Positions 5,031 to 6,262 of a stretch of DNA of 6,262 nt are shown one piece after another. A program made the position numbers and the translations under genes. The notes beneath the pieces are model-generated. The model was not told the DNA's origin. It saw only the letters and a program-made list of their open reading frames with translations, and ran no database searches. Source of the DNA: Bacteroidales bacterium (lineage in GTDB: Bacteria > Bacteroidota > Bacteroidia > Bacteroidales > NBLH01); the NCBI GenBank assembly GCA_029210905.1, contig JARGGF010000294.1, positions 1-6,262 of the forward strand, in the 5' to 3' direction. The number at the start of each line of letters is the position of its first letter. The stretch's first letter is position 1.

Positions 5031-6262
5031 GTGAAAAAATACTTTATTGCAATATTTTTCGGCTTACTGGTAATTATGGCACTTTCGTCATGCTTTCCTG
5101 TTACAACTACATCATCTATAAAAAAACCAAATTCAGGGTCTATTTATAATCCATTTATTTACCGGTTGCATCCCGAATATTTTGTTTACAATGCGAAAAG
5201 TCAGACCAGACTTTATACCAAGATTTATTTTTCAGAGCTAATGTTTGCTCCCATGGGCTCAAATAAAAGCTATGAGGGAAAAGTAAAAATTGAATACAAT
5301 ATCTACAAACCTGATAATTTAAGTAATTATGTAGATAGTGCCAGTGTAATTTATGAGATTAAAAAAAGAAAAGGGCTAAATAATGCTATCACCTACTTAA
5401 ATATTAATGATAATGGTCTTGAAGAATATTATTTACATATAAAAACATCAGACTTGTTAAGGCAAACAACTGTAGAAGATTTCTTATTTGTAAATAAAAA
5501 GGTGCCTAGTGCTGCACAAAATTTTTTAATCAGCCTGAAATCTACAAACCATCCTTATTTTAAAAATTATTTTAGAAGGGATCATGTTTTTTCAATTATT
5601 CATAATACACCTGCTGATAGTGTTTTTATCAGGTTCTATACAAATAATCTCCCGCTGCCATTCCCTCCATTTTCCTCTATGCTAAGATCTAAAATTGACA
5701 CGGAATCGGACAGCAGCTGGTCTGTGGATGGAAAAAATGAATTTCAGTTTAATGAGCAAAAAAAAGGTTTGTATTTTATTCAAACTGATACGACAGATCA
5801 ATTTGGTCTTGGATTGCTTAATGCGGGTGATGATTTCCCCTATTTAAAAACTAGCGAAAGTTTGGTATATCCACTAGAATATCTTACAAGCACTGCTGAA
5901 TTTAAAGAGCTTCTATCAAGCAGTAATAAAAAACTAGCTGTTGATAAATTCTGGCAAGGTTGTGGTGGTAACCTTAACAGAGCCAGAGAGTTAATCAGAA
6001 TTTATTATAACAGAACTCTTTATGCCAATATTTATTTTACATCATTTACTGAAGGTTGGCGCACAGACAGAGGCATGATTTATCTTATGTTTGGTCCTCC
6101 CAAAGCTGTTAAAAAAACACCTGAAAAAGAAACCTGGATCTATTCAGACAGGTTAAATTATAAGGTATTACAATTTGTATTTATCCGGGTTTCAAATCCC
6201 TATTCCGATAATGATTTTGTTCTGGAACGCAATCTTGATTTTAAACCTTTTTGGTTTAAATC
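5031..6262 (+). CDS. GWxTD-domain lipoprotein, 3' end cut by window edge
   Basis: The frame is open for 410 complete codons and runs off the right edge. The start is taken as GTG at 5031: the frame has a stop at 4998-5000, no ATG in between, and GTG opens a perfect lipoprotein signal (KK, a hydrophobic run at about 4-17, lipobox LSSC with Cys21). The next in-frame ATG, at codon 16, would destroy the signal. The mature protein would be a lipid-anchored envelope protein. Residues of about 300-360 carry the GWxTD signature: FW at 307-308, a YNRTLYANIYF segment, GWRTDRG at 342-348 and MIYLMFGPP at 349-357. The FW region reads FWQGCGGN where relatives, as I recall them, often have a charged RDP-like segment. 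GWxTD proteins are widespread in Bacteroidota and their role is not established. Residues 22-300 probably contain beta-rich, unassigned domains. No Shine-Dalgarno sequence is visible. It is not in an operon with the exporter. Confidence 0.85.
   Translation, partial: MKKYFIAIFFGLLVIMALSSCFPVTTTSSIKKPNSGSIYNPFIYRLHPEYFVYNAKSQTRLYTKIYFSELMFAPMGSNKSYEGKVKIEYNIYKPDNLSNYVDSASVIYEIKKRKGLNNAITYLNINDNGLEEYYLHIKTSDLLRQTTVEDFLFVNKKVPSAAQNFLISLKSTNHPYFKNYFRRDHVFSIIHNTPADSVFIRFYTNNLPLPFPPFSSMLRSKIDTESDSSWSVDGKNEFQFNEQKKGLYFIQTDTTDQFGLGLLNAGDDFPYLKTSESLVYPLEYLTSTAEFKELLSSSNKKLAVDKFWQGCGGNLNRARELIRIYYNRTLYANIYFTSFTEGWRTDRGMIYLMFGPPKAVKKTPEKETWIYSDRLNYKVLQFVFIRVSNPYSDNDFVLERNLDFKPFWFK

Overview
The window looks like chromosomal DNA from a member of the Bacteroidota. 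It is AT-rich and its start codons lack Shine-Dalgarno sequences, with A/T-rich leaders such as TAAACAAAATG instead. TAnnTTTG-type promoter boxes are present, and the rightmost gene encodes a lipoprotein with a GWxTD domain, a family common in that phylum. This placement is inference from sequence style and gene families; no database was searched.

Positions 42-4460, minus strand, hold a compact four-gene operon read right to left: an ABC ATPase (3744-4460), two paralogous MacB/FtsX-type permeases (2525-3751 and 1210-2475) and a MacA/HlyD-type periplasmic adaptor (42-1154). The first two genes overlap by 8 bases; the other gaps are about 50 bases. Together they describe a tripartite, MacAB-like export machine with MacB split into ATPase and permease, and with two non-identical permeases that could form a heterodimer. 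An outer-membrane TolC-type partner is not in the window and may lie past the left edge. The substrate cannot be read from the sequence.

Positions 4461-5030 are a 570-base gap that appears to be an organised control region. Two sequences resembling sigma-54 (-24/-12) promoters face away from each other: TGGCATGAAAGCTGT on the minus strand (4505-4519) and TGGCATACAGATTGT on the plus strand (4686-4700). A 36-base imperfect inverted repeat (4585-4620, arms matching at 11 of 14 positions) lies between them, its centre exactly 83.5 bases from the first base of each. It fits an enhancer site for a sigma-54 activator serving both directions. The leftward promoter would start mRNA about 33 bases before the ATPase ATG. 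The rightward one would start an RNA near 4712 that meets a strong intrinsic terminator (4808-4834), giving a transcript of about 123 bases with no convincing coding content. The best candidate for something undescribed is therefore a sigma-54-controlled small RNA co-regulated with a MacAB-like exporter.

Positions 5031-6262, plus strand, hold the start of a GWxTD-domain lipoprotein gene. It uses a GTG start, has a clear lipobox and is cut by the window edge after 410 codons.
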